In this document: positions 1 through 5,933 of the stretch, piece by piece
Layout of the letters: the number at the start of each line of letters is the position of its first letter
Position numbering within the stretch: position 1 is the first letter of the stretch
Assembly: GCF_035515275.1 (NCBI RefSeq)
Contig: NZ_DATJBQ010000180.1
Span: forward strand, 1 to 10,573
Length of the DNA stretch: 10,573 bases
Direction: 5' to 3'
Source: Pusillimonas sp035515275
GTDB taxonomy: Bacteria > Pseudomonadota > Gammaproteobacteria > Burkholderiales > Burkholderiaceae_B
Made by a program: the position numbers and the translations under genes
Notes under the pieces: generated by a model
Seen by the model: only the letters and a program-made list of their open reading frames with translations
Told to the model about the DNA's origin: nothing
Database searches by the model: none

Positions 1-81
1 GCGCAACTGCACATAGCGCCCGACGACGTCGACTACATCAACCCGGGCAAGAAGCTCTTGAACAAAGGACTCTGGTATCAA
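1..81 (-). CDS. dnaG: DNA primase DnaG, N-terminal 27 residues (partial, runs off left edge)
   Basis: The minus strand from 81 down to 1 reads without a stop and gives 27 residues beginning L-I-P-E-S-F-V-Q-E-L-L-A-R-V-D. They continue V-V-D-V-V-G-R-Y-V-Q-L, the conserved N-terminus of bacterial primase just before the CHC2 zinc-binding domain (family knowledge). DnaG makes the RNA primers for lagging-strand replication. The start codon appears to be TTG at 81-79, because the residue at that place is the initiator Met in related primases. This TTG overlaps the rpsU stop codon in a 4-nt TTGA. I see no purine-rich Shine-Dalgarno sequence just upstream, so initiation is probably coupled to the end of rpsU translation (inference). 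The order rpsU-dnaG is that of the macromolecular synthesis operon, in which rpoD normally follows. A start further upstream inside rpsU is possible but less likely. Confidence 0.88.
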   Translation of the reverse strand, partial: MIPESFVQELLARVDVVDVVGRYVQLR

Positions 82-290
82 TACAGGCGCGGGGGCAGCT
101 GTTGACTACGGATACGCTTGTAATGACGCTTGACTGCAGCAGCATGCTTGCGCTTGCGCTCGGCGGTGGGCTTCTCGTAGAACTCGCGCGAACGCAGCTC
201 GGTCAAAAGGCCGTTTTTTTCAATGGTGCGCTTAAAGCGGCGCAACGCAGCTTCAAAAGGCTCGTTTTCTTTAAGACGTACAGTAGGCAT
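78..290 (-). CDS. rpsU: 30S ribosomal protein S21
   Basis: This 70-residue, strongly basic protein starts MPTVRLKENEPFEAALRRFK and carries the S21 core: a lysine/arginine-rich helix followed by E-F-Y-E-K-P-T-A-E-R-K-R-K. Length and sequence match betaproteobacterial S21 throughout. S21 sits on the 30S platform near the anti-Shine-Dalgarno end of 16S rRNA and helps initiation on natural mRNAs. The ATG at 290 is preceded by GAGG (302-305) at about 11 nt, a slightly long spacing. A promoter-like element lies at 340-366, after the end of the upstream phosphoribosyltransferase gene. Its stop codon overlaps the TTG start of dnaG. The usual downstream partners are yqeY/dnaG/rpoD; here dnaG follows directly. 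Confidence 0.97.
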   Translation of the reverse strand: MPTVRLKENEPFEAALRRFKRTIEKNGLLTELRSREFYEKPTAERKRKHAAAVKRHYKRIRSQQLPPRLY

Positions 291-339
291 GTATCGATAA
301 GCCTCGTAAAAAGGGGTGGCAAAATTCGTAAAGCATTAG

Positions 340-366
340 ATTCTACCACGAAACCCGATGTTTCAC
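340..366 (-). promoter_or_regulatory. Candidate sigma-70 promoter for rpsU-dnaG
   Basis: On the minus strand the -10-like hexamer TAGAAT (340-345) matches five of six consensus bases. GTGAAA (361-366) is a four-of-six -35 match, with a short spacing of 15 nt. The expected transcription start near 333 would leave a leader of about 43 nt before the rpsU ATG. It lies in the 103-nt gap after the phosphoribosyltransferase stop, where an independent promoter for the ribosomal protein operon is expected. The call rests on motif reading only. Confidence 0.4.
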
Positions 367-393
367 GAGTTAAAGCCACTTATGGGTCGTTAG

Positions 394-942
394 CTACTGC
401 GAATTACGTTTTCCCTTGCGCATCCAGGCTTCAAGCTGGTGGGGGCGCAAGCTGTCGTAGTCTTCGAACGGCTGGTGGATCCAGGGGTTGGTGGGCAGCT
501 TCTCGACATAATAGTCGGGCGTAGCCAGGGCATGGCCCTTCCACCACAGAACCGCGCTTTTCATTTCGGTAATCGCGGGGAACTGGGCGCGCAGGTGTTC
601 GCCCACGCGGTTGAATGTCATGCCGGTATCGACCATGTCGTCTACCAGCAACACCCTGCCGTCGAGCGTGCCGCGTGTAATGGTGATGAACTGCGCGATA
701 TCGAGCGTGCCCTGCTGAGTGCCCGCCGCTTCGCGATAGCTGCTGGTGGCCAATATGCCCAGCGGCACATCATAGATACGGGAAAGCACGTCGCCCACCC
801 GCACGCCGCCCCGTGCCAGACAGATGATCTTGTCGAACTTCCAGCCCGACTCATGAATGATAAGCGCCAGACGCTCGATCAGTTCGTGGTACTGGTCCCA
901 ACTGATCCAAAGATCGCGTTCTGTGCTGGCCGGCAGGTTCAT
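394..942 (-). CDS. Purine-type phosphoribosyltransferase (type I PRTase fold)
   Basis: The 182-residue protein has the PRPP-binding loop of type I phosphoribosyltransferases, V-L-L-V-D-D-M-V-D-T-G-M-T at residues 97-109, with the paired acidic residues D101-D102 and the T-G-x-T turn. An earlier loop, L-A-R-G-G at 42-46, fits the flexible pyrophosphate loop. Family knowledge suggests transfer of ribose-5-phosphate from PRPP to hypoxanthine, guanine or xanthine. The C-terminal W-x-x-x-P-F-E segment resembles the xanthine/guanine (Gpt-like) group, but the exact base cannot be read from sequence. It lies 72 nt after purA, so de novo AMP synthesis and purine salvage or interconversion genes are neighbours. 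The ATG at 942 has AGGAG (951-955) 8 nt upstream, which supports this start. Confidence 0.9.
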   Translation of the reverse strand: MNLPASTERDLWISWDQYHELIERLALIIHESGWKFDKIICLARGGVRVGDVLSRIYDVPLGILATSSYREAAGTQQGTLDIAQFITITRGTLDGRVLLVDDMVDTGMTFNRVGEHLRAQFPAITEMKSAVLWWKGHALATPDYYVEKLPTNPWIHQPFEDYDSLRPHQLEAWMRKGKRNSQ

Positions 943-981
943 GGCGGTATCTCCTGTTTTTACTTAAGAGCAAGGAGCGTA

Positions 982-1008
982 ATCATAACCTGCCCGGCGC
1001 TGCAGCAA
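982..1008 (-). promoter_or_regulatory. Weak candidate promoter for the phosphoribosyltransferase gene
   Basis: Between the purA stop and the phosphoribosyltransferase start the minus strand has TATGAT (982-987), a five-of-six -10 match. TTGCTG (1003-1008) lies 15 nt upstream of it and is only a three-of-six -35 match. The gap is 72 nt and contains no T-tract terminator, so cotranscription with purA is also likely and this promoter may be chance. Confidence 0.22.
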
Positions 1009-1014
1009 AACTGC

Positions 1015-2310
1015 TTAATTGAGGAACGGGTGGCGTAACACGATGGTCTCCAGTCGGTCGGGGCCTGTGGACACCATATCGATGGGCACGTCGCAAACCT
1101 CGGCAATGCGCTGCAGATAATTGCGCGCGTTGACCGGCAAGGCGTCGTACTCGGTGATGCCTACGGTCGACTCTTGCCAGCCGGGCATTTCCTCGAGTAC
1201 GGACTCGGCCTCGGCCGTAGCGTGCGCACCATACGGAAGCACGTCAAGGAACTGGCCCTTGTAACGGTAGCCCACGCCAATCTTGATGGTCTCAACGCCA
1301 TCGAGCACGTCGAGCTTGGTGACGCACAGGCCCGAAATGCCGTTGATCATGACGGCACGTTTCATGGCGGCGCCATCGAACCAGCCGCAACGGCGCGGGC
1401 GGCCCGTAACCGAACCGAACTCTTTACCTACCGTGGCCAGACGCGCACCGGTGTCATCCAGAAGCTCGGTAGGGAACGGCCCCGAGCCGACACGGGTGGT
1501 ATAGGCCTTGGCGATGCCCAGCACGTAGTTCAGGCTTTGGGGGCCAACGCCGGCGCCCGCAGCCGCCGCGCCAGCGACGCAATTGCTGCTGGTCACGAAC
1601 GGGTAGGTGCCGTGATCAATATCAAGCAACGACCCTTGGGCGCCTTCGAACAGCAGGTTCTGACCGGCCTTCTGGGCTGCGTACAAGTTGCTGGAGACGT
1701 CGGCCACCATGGGCTCGAGCTGCTCGGCCAATGCCATAGCCTGATCGCGCACCTCGTCGGCCGACACGGCTTGGGAACCCAGGTACTGGGTCAGCACGAA
1801 GTTATGGTAGTCAAGCGCTTCTGCAAGCTTTTCGTCGAAAATGGCAGGGTCGTAAAGGTCTTGCACACGCAATGCTCGACGAGCGATCTTGTCTTCGTAG
1901 GCAGGCCCGATGCCGCGACCTGTGGTGCCGATCTTGCCCTCGCCCTTACGCAGCTCGCGAGCCTGGTCAAGTGCGACGTGATAGGGAAGAATCAGCGGAC
2001 AAGCCGGCGAGATTTGCAGGCGCGAACGCACGTCCAGACCAGCCTGCTCGAGCTCGACGATTTCTTTCAGCAAGGCCTCGGGCGACAACACCACACCGTT
2101 GCCAATATAGCAAGTTAGTTCGGGGTGCATGATGCCCGATGGAATCAGGCGCAGAATGGTTTTCTGGCCATTGATCCACAAGGTATGGCCCGCGTTGTGA
2201 CCGCCCTGGAAGCGCACTACGCCTTGAGCCGACTCGGCCAGCCAGTCGACAATCTTGCCCTTGCCTTCGTCACCCCATTGGGTGCCAATCACGACGATAT
2301 TCTTGCTCAT
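1015..2310 (-). CDS. purA: Adenylosuccinate synthetase
   Basis: PurA joins IMP and aspartate with GTP to make adenylosuccinate, the first committed step from IMP to AMP, in the cytoplasm. The 431-residue length is normal. Visible motifs are the N-terminal I-G-T-Q-W-G-D-E-G-K-G-K loop (8-19, catalytic Asp14), G-G-H-N-A-G-H-T (36-43, His42), G-T-T-G-R-G-I-G-P-A-Y-E-D-K (128-141, IMP-binding region), T-G-R-P-R-R-C-G-W (302-310, substrate loop) and T-K-L-D-V-L-D-G (331-338, guanine specificity). The C-terminus is also typical. The ATG at 2310 begins the expected MSKNIVVIG sequence, but no strong Shine-Dalgarno precedes it. Two small hairpins lie in the 82-nt gap from hisZ. No key residue is missing, and purA beside hisZ and the hfl genes is a common betaproteobacterial arrangement. 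Confidence 0.98.
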   Translation of the reverse strand: MSKNIVVIGTQWGDEGKGKIVDWLAESAQGVVRFQGGHNAGHTLWINGQKTILRLIPSGIMHPELTCYIGNGVVLSPEALLKEIVELEQAGLDVRSRLQISPACPLILPYHVALDQARELRKGEGKIGTTGRGIGPAYEDKIARRALRVQDLYDPAIFDEKLAEALDYHNFVLTQYLGSQAVSADEVRDQAMALAEQLEPMVADVSSNLYAAQKAGQNLLFEGAQGSLLDIDHGTYPFVTSSNCVAGAAAAGAGVGPQSLNYVLGIAKAYTTRVGSGPFPTELLDDTGARLATVGKEFGSVTGRPRRCGWFDGAAMKRAVMINGISGLCVTKLDVLDGVETIKIGVGYRYKGQFLDVLPYGAHATAEAESVLEEMPGWQESTVGITEYDALPVNARNYLQRIAEVCDVPIDMVSTGPDRLETIVLRHPFLN

Positions 2311-2341
2311 AACGTTTTCAAGAGTGTGGTCTCAAAGGACC

Positions 2342-2381
2342 AAAAAAGGTTAAGTCGTGTGCCGGTACCCGGCCCGACGAC
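2342..2381 (-). other. Hairpin plus displaced T-run in the hisZ-purA gap
   Basis: On the minus strand GTCGT (2377-2381) and GCCGG (2369-2373) pair with CCGGC (2361-2365) and ACGAC (2354-2358). This gives two 5-bp helices separated by a 3/2 internal loop and capped by three bases. A run of six T follows at 2347-2342, but only after a 6-nt spacer, so it is not a textbook terminator. It could be a weak terminator/attenuator ahead of purA or only a processing or stability element. Another run of seven T on the same strand precedes the hairpin (2383-2389). Confidence 0.35.
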
Positions 2382-2392
2382 GAAAAAAATGC

Positions 2393-3559
2393 TTAAGGAT
2401 TGTTGCGTACCTGCCAGCTGCCTTCGGACTCGACAAGCTCACGGTCAACGATGAACTCATCAAGATCGGAAGATTCGCCCGGCAGCAACTGCACGACGAT
2501 TTCGCCCGCCCGCCGCAAGTCTCGAACCGACTGCATCAGTGCCGGGTCGGTACCCCACGGGGCACGTATGGCCTTGGCCCGCCCCGCCGGCGGCAAACCT
2601 GCCGACAACTTGCGAAGATCGAGACTGAAGCCGGTAGCGGGACGCTCGCGCCCGAATGCACGGCCGATTCCGTCGTATCGACCGCCTTTGACCAGGGCAT
2701 CGTGCCAGCCCTGGGCATAGATAGAGAACATGACACCCGAGTGATAACCATAACCGCTGCCGGCGTCGGCCAGATCGATGCTGAACTGGTACTCGGGCAT
2801 GGCGCGCACCAGGGTTTCGAGGTCGGTCACGGCCTGCTGAATGCGAGGCAGGGCCGGCAGGGCCTGAAGGGCATGAGCCAGAACCTCGGTGCCGCCGTAT
2901 AACGAAGGCAATGCAAGCAGTGCCTGAAGCGTTTCGGCGCGAAGCTCGGGAAGGCGGGCGCCCAGCTCGCGAATGCCGGGAACATCTTTGGCACTGAGCA
3001 GTTGTATGACTTCGTCGGCCGACCCCGCGAACGCCAGGTCGGAATCGATAATGGCACGAACAATGCCCAAATGATTAAGGTCGAGTCGTGCGCCCTGCAC
3101 ACCTGCCCGCTGCACGCTTTCAAGGGCAAGCTGAATGATTTCGATGTCGGCCTCGACCCCGGCATGACCGAATAGCTCGGCGCCAATTTGAAGCAGCTCG
3201 CGGTCGGACAACAAGCCTGCCGGGCGCGCATGCAGAACCGGCCCACAATAGCACAGCCGGGTGACTCCGGCCCGATTAAGCAGATGGGCATCAATGCGCG
3301 CAATTTGCGGTGTAATGTCGGCACGTAGCCCCAGCGTACGGCCTGACAACTGGTCGACCAGCTTGCAGGTGCGCAAAGACAGGTCGCTGCCCTTTTCAGA
3401 CAACAATGAATCCAGGTACTCGACCAAAGGCGGGGCAACAAGCTCGAACCCATAGGTTCGATACAGGTCGAGAAGCTCTCGGCGCAGCTCTTCGATGCGG
3501 CGCGCTTCGGCTGGTAGAACATCGGCCAGGCTTTCGGGCAACAACCAGGTGGACATCAT
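2393..3559 (-). CDS. hisZ: ATP phosphoribosyltransferase regulatory subunit HisZ
   Basis: HisZ is a catalytically inactive paralogue of histidyl-tRNA synthetase. It combines with the short form of HisG to make the ATP phosphoribosyltransferase that opens histidine biosynthesis, and it confers histidine feedback control. The 388-residue product starts MMSTWLLPESLADVLPAEA and has the HisRS-like class II fold elements. These are Y-G-F-E-L-V-A-P-P-L (36-45), a motif-2-like block C-Y-C-G-P-V-L-H-A-R-P (103-113) and the G-G-R-Y-D-G block (292-297) leading to T-G-F-S-L-D-L. It lacks the C-terminal anticodon-binding domain of a true HisRS, and its length fits HisZ. Either of two adjacent ATGs (3559 or 3556) may be the start; there is only a weak GGAA-type ribosome site. 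A strong terminator precedes the gene, so it probably depends on its own promoter or on read-through. Confidence 0.94.
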   Translation of the reverse strand: MMSTWLLPESLADVLPAEARRIEELRRELLDLYRTYGFELVAPPLVEYLDSLLSEKGSDLSLRTCKLVDQLSGRTLGLRADITPQIARIDAHLLNRAGVTRLCYCGPVLHARPAGLLSDRELLQIGAELFGHAGVEADIEIIQLALESVQRAGVQGARLDLNHLGIVRAIIDSDLAFAGSADEVIQLLSAKDVPGIRELGARLPELRAETLQALLALPSLYGGTEVLAHALQALPALPRIQQAVTDLETLVRAMPEYQFSIDLADAGSGYGYHSGVMFSIYAQGWHDALVKGGRYDGIGRAFGRERPATGFSLDLRKLSAGLPPAGRAKAIRAPWGTDPALMQSVRDLRRAGEIVVQLLPGESSDLDEFIVDRELVESEGSWQVRNNP

Positions 3560-3592
3560 GCGTTTCCGTTAATACGGGGTAAGGTCAGGCAC

Positions 3593-3634
3593 AAATAAAA
3601 AAGCGACTTGGGGCGTAAGCCCGCCAAGTCGCTT
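3593..3634 (-). terminator. Strong intrinsic terminator between hflC and hisZ
   Basis: The minus strand carries AAGCGACTTG (3625-3634) paired perfectly with CAAGTCGCTT (3601-3610). The helix continues inward as GGGC/GCCC around a TTAC tetraloop with a two-base bulge. The 3' arm runs straight into a T-rich tract (six T, then ATTT), reading 3602 to 3593. This is a complete Rho-independent terminator for minus-strand transcription. On the plus strand no T-run follows the stem, so it is one-directional. It ends either the hfq-hflXKC transcript or a short RNA started at 3661-3666. Confidence 0.9.
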
Positions 3635-3660
3635 GCGGATGGTATTTCAACTTACGGCGT

Positions 3661-3688
3661 ATTGTAGCGTGTTGTGGCGCCGATCCAA
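3661..3688 (-). promoter_or_regulatory. Candidate promoter just upstream of the 3593-3634 terminator
   Basis: The minus strand has TACAAT (3661-3666), a five-of-six -10 match, in the context GCTACAATACG, which resembles strong betaproteobacterial -10 regions. TTGGAT (3683-3688) sits 16 nt upstream and matches only the first three bases of the -35 consensus. The predicted start near 3654 lies about 60 nt before the end of the terminator. The product would therefore be either a small RNA or an attenuated leader for hisZ-purA. This is motif reading only. Confidence 0.42.
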
Positions 3689-3696
3689 AATGCGCG

Positions 3697-3728
3697 CCGG
3701 CTTGTGGCCCGAAAAAGCGACAAGCCGG
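3697..3728 (-). repeat. Inverted repeat (hairpin) directly after the hflC stop
   Basis: CCGGCTTGT (3697-3705) and ACAAGCCGG (3720-3728) form a perfect 9-bp stem with a 14-base loop, starting six bases after the hflC stop codon. No T-tract follows on the minus strand, so it is not a classical intrinsic terminator. It could protect the 3' end of the hflKC message or help Rho-dependent termination. A full terminator follows about 60 bases further on. Confidence 0.55.
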
Positions 3729-3734
3729 AGGGCC

Positions 3735-4622
3735 TTAGGGCTGGGTCTGCGCCGTGCCGCGACCGCTGCCCCAGAAACGGAAGAAGTCGGAATCAGGGCT
3801 GATAACGAGCAGGTCTTCTTTGTTGGAAAAGGCCGAGCGATAACTTTCGAGGCTTTTGTAGAAGCTGTAGAACTCGGGGTTTTTACCATAGGCGTCGGCA
3901 AAAATACTGGCCGCCTGGGCATCACCCTGGCCTCGAATGCTTTCGGCCTGGGCATAGGCCGTAGCAAGAAGCTCCTGGCGCTGACGGTCGGCCTGGGCGC
4001 GGACTCGCTCGCTATCGGCAGCGCCCGTTGCACGCAGACGGTTGGCTTCCTCTTTGCGCTCGGCCTCCATGCGCCGATACACCGATTCGGAGATCTCGGG
4101 GGCGAAATCGATGCGACGCAGACGCACGTCAACCACTTCGACCCCTAGAGGGCGCGCGCGGTTGTCAACCGTGGTGAGCATTTCTTTCATGATGTCGCCC
4201 CGCTCGCTGGAAACGACTTCTTTTACGGTGCGCACGTTGACCGATGCGTTAAGTGCGTCGCGAATCTGCGCGCCGAGTCGCTCTTCGGCGGCACGCGTAT
4301 TGGCACCGAACGTTACATAGAACAGACGCGGGTCATAAATACGCCATTTGACGAAAGAGTCGATGAGCAGATTCTTTTTCTCGGCGGTTTGAATACGCTC
4401 GGGGTCGCGCGACTCGATGGTTTGCAGCCGCTTGTCAAGCCGCACGACGTTCTGGAACGGCGGAGGCAACTTGAAGTAAAGACCGGGTTCGGTGATGGTT
4501 TCGCGCACCTCGCCCAGGGCGAAAACCAGTGCCGAATCGCGTTCTCGCACAACGAACACGCAAGAAGACAGAACAGCCAAAACGATAAGAAGGCCGATAA
4601 GGTAGGGAAAAAAGCGTTGCAT
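3735..4622 (-). CDS. hflC: HflC, membrane SPFH/stomatin-family modulator of FtsH
   Basis: HflC forms with HflK a large inner-membrane cage around the FtsH protease and modulates FtsH-dependent degradation of membrane proteins. The 295-residue protein has an N-terminal signal anchor of about residues 6-25 (Y-L-I-G-L-L-I-V-L-A-V-L-S-S-C). The SPFH/Band 7 domain follows from V-R-E-R-D-S-A-L-V-F-A-L-G-E-V onward and includes the typical E-P-G-L-Y-F-K-L-P. A charged coiled-coil region follows (residues about 175-245, rich in R, E, A and Q), with the family signature N-P-E-F-Y-S-F-Y-K-S-L-E-S-Y after it. Length is normal. The ATG at 4622 has GGAGG (4628-4632) at 5 nt spacing. It lies 12 nt after hflK, so the two are almost certainly cotranscribed, as expected for interdependent subunits. 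Confidence 0.96.
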   Translation of the reverse strand: MQRFFPYLIGLLIVLAVLSSCVFVVRERDSALVFALGEVRETITEPGLYFKLPPPFQNVVRLDKRLQTIESRDPERIQTAEKKNLLIDSFVKWRIYDPRLFYVTFGANTRAAEERLGAQIRDALNASVNVRTVKEVVSSERGDIMKEMLTTVDNRARPLGVEVVDVRLRRIDFAPEISESVYRRMEAERKEEANRLRATGAADSERVRAQADRQRQELLATAYAQAESIRGQGDAQAASIFADAYGKNPEFYSFYKSLESYRSAFSNKEDLLVISPDSDFFRFWGSGRGTAQTQP

Positions 4623-4634
4623 AGGGGCCTCCGG

Positions 4635-5933
4635 TTAGCGCGAATAAGGATTAGCTAGCGCACCTGCAGCGCCATTGCCGTACGGAGTACTTCGCGTCGA
4701 AGAACCACCCTGAGACTGTGCGGCCGCAGCACCTGCGGCGCCAGCCACCCCGCTGGAAGAATCTGAACCTGAAGGTGCTACCGGCTTACGCACTGCCTGA
4801 CCCGCGATTTTGTCTAGGGGCAAATACAGCATATTAGTGCTGTCGTTGGTATCAACGACGACTTTGGCGGTGTTTTCAAGTATGCCCTGCATGGTGCTTA
4901 GGTACATGCGCTCGCGGGTAATGCCGGGAGCCTTGGCATACTCGGCTTCGACGCTGGTAAAGCGAGCCGTGTCACCCTGAGCATCGCCGACAACCCGGGC
5001 GCGGTAGCCCTCGGCTTCTTGCACCATGCGCGCCACCTGCCCTTGCGCCTCGGGCAGGACCCGGCTGGCATAGGCGTTACCTTCGTTGATAAGACGCTCG
5101 CGATCTTGGCCGGCCTTGACGGCGTCGTCGAACGCAGCCTGTACCTGCTCGGGCGGCTGAACGTTTTGAATGGCCACGGTGCTGATCTGTATGCCGGTCT
5201 GGTAGCGGTCAAGGATTTCTTGCGCAAAACGCTGAACACGGGCGGCGATTTCGGTACGTCCCGAATACAGCACGGAATCCATGGGCTGCTGGCCCACGAC
5301 TTCGCGCATGGCAGTCTCGACGGCCTGCCGCACGGACTCGTCGGGCTGACTGGTCTTGAACAGGTAGTCGGGCGCGCCCTCGGGGTTAAGGCGGTACTGA
5401 ACCACAAACTGGACGTCGACGATGTTTTCGTCGGTGGTGAGCATGAGTGATTCGGGCAGCACCTTATTACGCGCATTACCCCTGAAACCGACTTCAAAAG
5501 TACGCAGTTGCGCAATATTTACCGTCTGGGCGTCTTCAATGGGATACGGCAGGCGCCACTGCAAGCCGGGGGTAAGCGTTTTGGTATAGGCACCGAAACG
5601 CGTTACAACGGCCACCTGGCCTTCTTGGACAATGGTAAAGCCACTGGCGAGCCAAAGCGCGACGATGATGACAAGAATGATACCAATCGACTTGGGTGAA
5701 CCCGAGGGCAGCGAAGCGCCCGGCCCTGTGCCGCCGCCTCCGTTACCGCCGCGACGCGGCTTGCGCCCGAACAGCGAGCCCACGCGATTGTTGAAATCGC
5801 GCCAGACCTCGTCCAGGTCGGGAGGGCCTCCTCCCTGATTCGGCCGGCGTGGCTGCTGCTCGGAATCATTGCTGTTTCCGCCGCGCCCCCAGCCCGGATC
5901 ATTGAGATTGAATATTTTCGATATTGAACGCAT
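4635..5933 (-). CDS. hflK: HflK, membrane SPFH/stomatin-family partner of HflC and FtsH
   Basis: The start is set at the ATG at 5933, giving 432 residues beginning MRSISKIFNLNDPGWGRGGN, the expected N-terminus for this group. The frame stays open 20 codons further up, but those codons lie inside hflX and do not look like HflK. Residues 1-80 are cytoplasmic, proline- and glycine-rich, with P-P-D-L-D-E-V-W-R-D-F (37-47), the HflK N-terminal domain signature. One membrane segment spans about 83-102 (I-G-I-I-L-V-I-I-V-A-L-W-L-A). The SPFH/Band 7 domain and a long helical region follow, ending in an Ala/Ser/Gly-rich tail. HflK pairs with HflC around FtsH. The start overlaps the hflX end by 35 nt and has only a weak GAG-type ribosome site, which suggests translational coupling with hflX. 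Confidence 0.95.
   Translation of the reverse strand: MRSISKIFNLNDPGWGRGGNSNDSEQQPRRPNQGGGPPDLDEVWRDFNNRVGSLFGRKPRRGGNGGGGTGPGASLPSGSPKSIGIILVIIVALWLASGFTIVQEGQVAVVTRFGAYTKTLTPGLQWRLPYPIEDAQTVNIAQLRTFEVGFRGNARNKVLPESLMLTTDENIVDVQFVVQYRLNPEGAPDYLFKTSQPDESVRQAVETAMREVVGQQPMDSVLYSGRTEIAARVQRFAQEILDRYQTGIQISTVAIQNVQPPEQVQAAFDDAVKAGQDRERLINEGNAYASRVLPEAQGQVARMVQEAEGYRARVVGDAQGDTARFTSVEAEYAKAPGITRERMYLSTMQGILENTAKVVVDTNDSTNMLYLPLDKIAGQAVRKPVAPSGSDSSSGVAGAAGAAAAQSQGGSSTRSTPYGNGAAGALANPYSR

Noticed and set aside
1..105. Plus-strand open frame ending at TGA 103-105, at first read as the C-terminus of a convergent gene
   Set aside because: The minus strand of the same bases encodes the conserved primase N-terminus, in the expected place after rpsU, which explains the conservation better.
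439..1038. Plus-strand open frame of 199 codons over the phosphoribosyltransferase gene
   Set aside because: It is a shadow of a gene with a clear PRPP-binding motif and ribosome site; no domain is recognisable in the shadow.
1174..2118. Plus-strand open frame of 314 codons antisense to purA
   Set aside because: It lies wholly inside a complete purA with all catalytic motifs, its translation shows no recognisable domain, and GC-rich coding DNA often leaves long open frames on the other strand.
3633..4148. Plus-strand open frame of 171 codons across the hflC 3' region
   Set aside because: It overlaps hflC and the downstream terminator and shows no recognisable domain; most of its length is complementary to the conserved HflC sequence.
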